From an uncultured Prochlorococcus sp. (GTDB lineage Bacteria > Cyanobacteriota > Cyanobacteriia > PCC-6307 > Cyanobiaceae): a stretch of DNA of 16,438 bases. This document shows positions 14,088-16,438 of this stretch, piece after piece. The notes below the pieces were generated by a model that was given only the letters and a program-made list of their open reading frames with translations, had not been told where the DNA came from and searched no databases. Every line of letters starts with the position of its first letter. Within the stretch, counting starts at the first letter, position 1. The stretch is taken from contig CACGGY010000017.1 of assembly GCA_902572675.1 (NCBI GenBank), positions 1 to 16,438 on the forward strand, given 5' to 3'. Position numbers and translations under genes: made by a program.

Positions 14088-14276
14088 ATGAGCGTAAATA
14101 GAGTTTGTTTTAATTGTGGAAGTTCTTCGTTTGTCTCAGATCGTTCTTTAGGAGGTAAGATTGTCTGCTCTAAATGTGGATCTTCTTCATTTAAAAATAA
14201 ATCCTCTTCATTTTTTAAAAGCAAAAAGTTTGTATTTCTTGCTATTGCCATAGCTATTTTTATAATTGTTATTTAG
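14088..14276 (+). CDS. 62-aa zinc-ribbon protein with C-terminal membrane anchor
   Basis: A small protein starting MSVNRVCFNCGSSSF. It has two CxxC knuckles (C7/C10 and C27/C30), each followed by the same GSSSF residues, which forms a rubredoxin-like or zinc-ribbon fold. A Lys/Ser-rich linker (36-47) leads to a C-terminal hydrophobic tail FVFLAIAIAIFIIVI (48-62), so it is probably tail-anchored with the metal knuckle in the cytoplasm. The family is not recognised. ATG 14088 was chosen over upstream TTG 14067. It is divergent from the Crp-type regulator and shares its Fur-like control region. The 3' end overlaps the convergent ABC ATPase by 8 nt. An iron-linked role is inference. Confidence 0.8.
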   Translation: MSVNRVCFNCGSSSFVSDRSLGGKIVCSKCGSSSFKNKSSSFFKSKKFVFLAIAIAIFIIVI

Positions 14277-15057
14277 ATAATCTGTTTATATTCCAAAGTC
14301 CATTATTTTTAGCCACATGTACATCAATGCCATATAACTTATTAAGATTCTCACTATTTATAACCTTATTTTGATAACCATCAGCGATTATCTTGCCATC
14401 TTTTAGCATTAGCACGCGATCATATATTCCTGTAATCATAGAGATATCATGAGTAACGCAAAAAAATCTGGTATTTAATTTTGATAATTCATTAATCTTA
14501 TCAACTACAAAAAACTTTGATTTATAATCTAAATTTGCAATTGGTTCATCTAGGATCAAGATATCTGGTTTTTTTATTAACGCCCTAGCGATGAGTGAAA
14601 TTTTTTTTTCTCCATCTGATAAATAGGAAAAATATTTTTTAGATAAATTAGAAATATTCATTTTCTTCATTATTTTTTCAACCTTATAAGAGTCTTTTTC
14701 AGATTTATTTTGTACGTAACAATACCTTCCATATAGTCCACTTAAAATTAAATCAAAAACTTGCAGATTTGGATTTATTCTATTTTTTATATCATTATTT
14801 ACGGTACTTATTCTTTTTCTTAGTTCCCATAAATTTATAAGTTCTTTGCCAAATATTTTTAATTTCGATTCATTAGATATTACAGGATATATGTTTCTAT
14901 TAATTACTTCTATTAAAGATGATTTACCTGAGCCATTTGGTCCAATTAATATTACATTTTCTGTATACGCTATCTTTAAATTTAAATCTTTAATTACTCT
15001 AATGCCATTTTTAAAACAATTTATGTTTTGTGCCTCAAACCAAAAGTTATTAACCAC
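14269..15057 (-). CDS. ABC transporter-type ATPase without permease (COG1119/ModF-like)
   Basis: A 262-aa single-domain ABC ATPase. Walker A is GPNGSGKS (39-46), signature LSDGE (146-150), Walker B DILILDEP (165-172), D-loop ANLD and H-loop H203 in FCVTHDISMITG. The Q-loop position reads STVNND, with Asn where Gln is usual. The overall pattern is closest to the soluble ModF/COG1119 group rather than a permease-bound importer, but this is from memory. The start is GTG 15057, whose first base is the last base of the preceding TAG stop (TAGTG), indicating termination-reinitiation coupling to the 33-aa membrane microprotein. It is probably the third gene of the Rieske operon. The substrate is unknown. 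Confidence 0.85.
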   Translation of the reverse strand: MVNNFWFEAQNINCFKNGIRVIKDLNLKIAYTENVILIGPNGSGKSSLIEVINRNIYPVISNESKLKIFGKELINLWELRKRISTVNNDIKNRINPNLQVFDLILSGLYGRYCYVQNKSEKDSYKVEKIMKKMNISNLSKKYFSYLSDGEKKISLIARALIKKPDILILDEPIANLDYKSKFFVVDKINELSKLNTRFFCVTHDISMITGIYDRVLMLKDGKIIADGYQNKVINSENLNKLYGIDVHVAKNNGLWNINRLSK

Positions 15058-15158
15058 TAGAACTTATTGCTCCAAAATATAATTAATTGAATTGAGCTTA
15101 AAATAAATATCAAAAGATAAAGCCAATTCAACCATGAAGGTCTATTTACTTTCTTCAT
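15057..15158 (-). CDS. 33-aa single-pass membrane microprotein in Rieske-ABC operon
   Basis: An ORF read by eye. ATG at 15158 lies 3 nt after the Rieske stop, and TAG at 15057-15059 overlaps the ABC ATPase GTG by one base. The sequence begins MKKVNRPSWLNWLYL, continues with the hydrophobic LIFILSSIQLIIF and ends WSNKF. This gives a basic N terminus and one transmembrane helix of about 18-20 residues with flanking tryptophans, i.e. N-in topology by the positive-inside rule. It exactly fills the gap between two genes with operon-style junctions, which is strong evidence that it is translated. I know no family for it. It could be a small subunit anchoring the ATPase or the oxygenase. Confidence 0.72.
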   Translation of the reverse strand: MKKVNRPSWLNWLYLLIFILSSIQLIIFWSNKF

Positions 15159-15161
15159 AAA

Positions 15162-16438
15162 TTATATTATTAACATAAAAAATATAAGCGGAGCAGCAAA
15201 TCGTATAAATGTTTTTCTTATAATATTGATATTATTAATAATTTCTAATTTCTTTACCTCAGGTGGATATTTCATTATGACTTTGTCGTATACATTGAGA
15301 TTTTGAGTTTTATTAATATTTCTCCAAGGTTCATCTTTATCTTCAGATTTCTTATACCATTTCCAAAAGTAATTTATTATTCTATCTTCTCCCAATAATT
15401 TTATTTCATCTTTACTTACATATCCCATATTGTGATTATATGTTTGCGTTTTTAAAATCATATAATCCTCATCAAATATCTTATAAAAAATCTTTCTTTG
15501 ATTCTCTTTAAATAATAAGAGGTTGTTAAGTAGTTTATTTTGTAGAAATTTCCTATAGTGCCTAACTATTACTCTTGCTTTGTTATCTCCTAGTGGAATA
15601 TGATCTAAAACTTGTAAATATCTAGCTGCAGAAGGATCGCCTTTATAAATTAATATCCGTCCAGGTGGGATGTACTTTATCCGGATAAATTCATTTTTAG
15701 GGTTGTTCTTGTAGTAATAAATACTTTCAATATATTTAGGTGTAACATTAATTTTCTGGTTGAAACTAACTAGTACATTTTTATTAACATCTTTATCAGG
15801 AATTGTATCGCCGTGAACCCAAAATAGATGAAGGATATCTAAGTGATTTTCAATTATCCTTGACCAATCACATTTAAAGTCGACTAATGCTTCTTCAAAT
15901 ACATAATCTTTTTCTGAAAAACCATTATCAGTTAAATCGTAGTTACTTATTGGTGAATCTTCACTAATATTGTTTAAATCTGTGTCAGATTTTTTAGAGT
16001 AATGTACAAAAATATATCCGTTCTTTTCTAGAGCTTTGTATTGAGATAAGTGAATTCTTTTGGCGTAGTTATCGTAGTTATTATCAACTATGTGACTACA
16101 TGTTATTCTGTCTAGATTTTGGCAACCTCCACCAGATGAGAATTTAGCTCCATGATATGGACAGGTTATAACTCCATCTAATAGTGTTCCTCCAAAAAAA
16201 GAGGCTCCCCTATGTGGACAAATATTTTTAATACATCTAACATTTTCATTCTCATCTCTATAAAGAACAAGAGGCTCATTATAGAGTGAAAAATAATTCA
16301 GCTTATTTTTTTTTAGTTCTTTTGAAGGACAAATTGCATACCAACCAAATAAACCTATTTTTAATTCATTTTGATTTTCTCTAATATCTAACGATTCAAT
16401 ATTAACTACCGTTCCTTTTTTAAATGGCTTAAGAACGG
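15162..16438 (-). CDS. Rieske-type non-haem iron oxygenase (PaO/CAO-like), 5' end outside window
   Basis: At least 424 codons, open to the window edge with no frameshift. A Rieske [2Fe-2S] domain carries CPHRG (16206-16220) and CPYHG (16149-16163). The mononuclear iron site is ENHLDILHLFWVH (15813-15851), matching N-x2-D-x2-H-x4-H. The C terminus ends in a hydrophobic stretch, FAAPLIFFMLII, suggesting membrane association as in pheophorbide a oxygenase, chlorophyllide a oxygenase and Tic55 relatives. The PaO-type C-terminal CxxC is not seen. It probably oxygenates a chlorophyll- or other pigment-derived substrate using ferredoxin, but the substrate is unknown. It is the first visible gene of a tight minus-strand operon with the 33-aa membrane protein and the ABC ATPase. 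Confidence 0.88.
   Translation of the reverse strand, partial: VLKPFKKGTVVNIESLDIRENQNELKIGLFGWYAICPSKELKKNKLNYFSLYNEPLVLYRDENENVRCIKNICPHRGASFFGGTLLDGVITCPYHGAKFSSGGGCQNLDRITCSHIVDNNYDNYAKRIHLSQYKALEKNGYIFVHYSKKSDTDLNNISEDSPISNYDLTDNGFSEKDYVFEEALVDFKCDWSRIIENHLDILHLFWVHGDTIPDKDVNKNVLVSFNQKINVTPKYIESIYYYKNNPKNEFIRIKYIPPGRILIYKGDPSAARYLQVLDHIPLGDNKARVIVRHYRKFLQNKLLNNLLLFKENQRKIFYKIFDEDYMILKTQTYNHNMGYVSKDEIKLLGEDRIINYFWKWYKKSEDKDEPWRNINKTQNLNVYDKVIMKYPPEVKKLEIINNINIIRKTFIRFAAPLIFFMLII

Noticed and set aside
14057..14251. 64-aa minus-strand ORF opposite the zinc-ribbon gene
   Set aside because: It is an antisense reading of a gene with clear paired CxxC motifs and a membrane tail. Its own repeats merely mirror the duplicated knuckles.
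15162..16438. Possible frameshift or truncation of the Rieske gene, since the nearest in-frame ATG at 15461 gives only 99 residues
   Set aside because: Manual translation shows one continuous frame from the window edge through the CPHRG, CPYHG and N-x2-D-x2-H-x4-H motifs to the stop. The gene is cut only by the window boundary.
1..16438. CRISPR arrays, tRNA/rRNA genes, insertion sequences, toxin-antitoxin or phage defence genes
   Set aside because: None seen: no spaced direct repeats, no cloverleaf with CCA/TTC-loop pattern, no transposase or nuclease-helicase motifs in any gene.

Overview
The window looks like part of a high-light-adapted Prochlorococcus chromosome or a very close relative. 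It is strongly AT-rich, with short or overlapping spacers and lysine-, isoleucine- and asparagine-rich proteins. Several families are typical of cyanobacteria: a DUF3727 protein, a DUF3685/Ycf55-like protein, a thylakoid photosystem I accumulation-factor-like protein and a CSP41-like epimerase. No tRNA, rRNA, CRISPR array, insertion sequence or phage gene was seen. No gap between genes exceeds about 190 bases.

Region 1 (1-7221, all minus strand) is a tight housekeeping block. In transcription order it holds hisA, a DUF3685 protein, a cysteine-free thioredoxin-fold lumenal protein, a membrane-anchored CofE-like protein, a GNAT-type protein, ruvX, a DUF3727 protein, a YqeG-type HAD phosphatase and the start of proB. 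Many junctions abut or overlap by 4 nt, so much of it is probably one or two operons.

Region 2 (7314-11118) holds a CSP41-like SDR protein (+) overlapping pgsA (-) at their 3' ends. It then has an unusual PPC/DUF296-glutaredoxin fusion (+) and a minus-strand set: nth, an NAD(P)-binding SDR protein and a 62-aa protein. The endonuclease III has non-canonical spacing of its Fe-S cysteines.

Region 3 (11214-14276) is an iron-homeostasis island. It holds a FutC-type ferric iron ABC ATPase, a ferritin, a Crp/Fnr-family regulator with a downstream 95-aa helical partner, and a 62-aa zinc-ribbon protein with a C-terminal membrane anchor. A near-perfect Fur box lies just upstream of the regulator. A second 18-nt Fur-like element occurs twice, in the same orientation, 79 and 72 nt upstream of the ferritin and zinc-ribbon genes. 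I also read an otherwise easily missed 40-aa lysine/cysteine-rich ORF (12279-12401) divergent from ferritin beside one of these elements.

Region 4 (14269-16438, minus strand) is a tight operon of a Rieske-type oxygenase (5' end outside the window), a 33-aa single-pass membrane microprotein (15057-15158) and a lone ABC ATPase. The microprotein stop and the ATPase GTG start share a base (TAGTG). The best candidates for undescribed biology are the two microproteins, the Fur-like regulon and the Rieske-microprotein-ABC operon.
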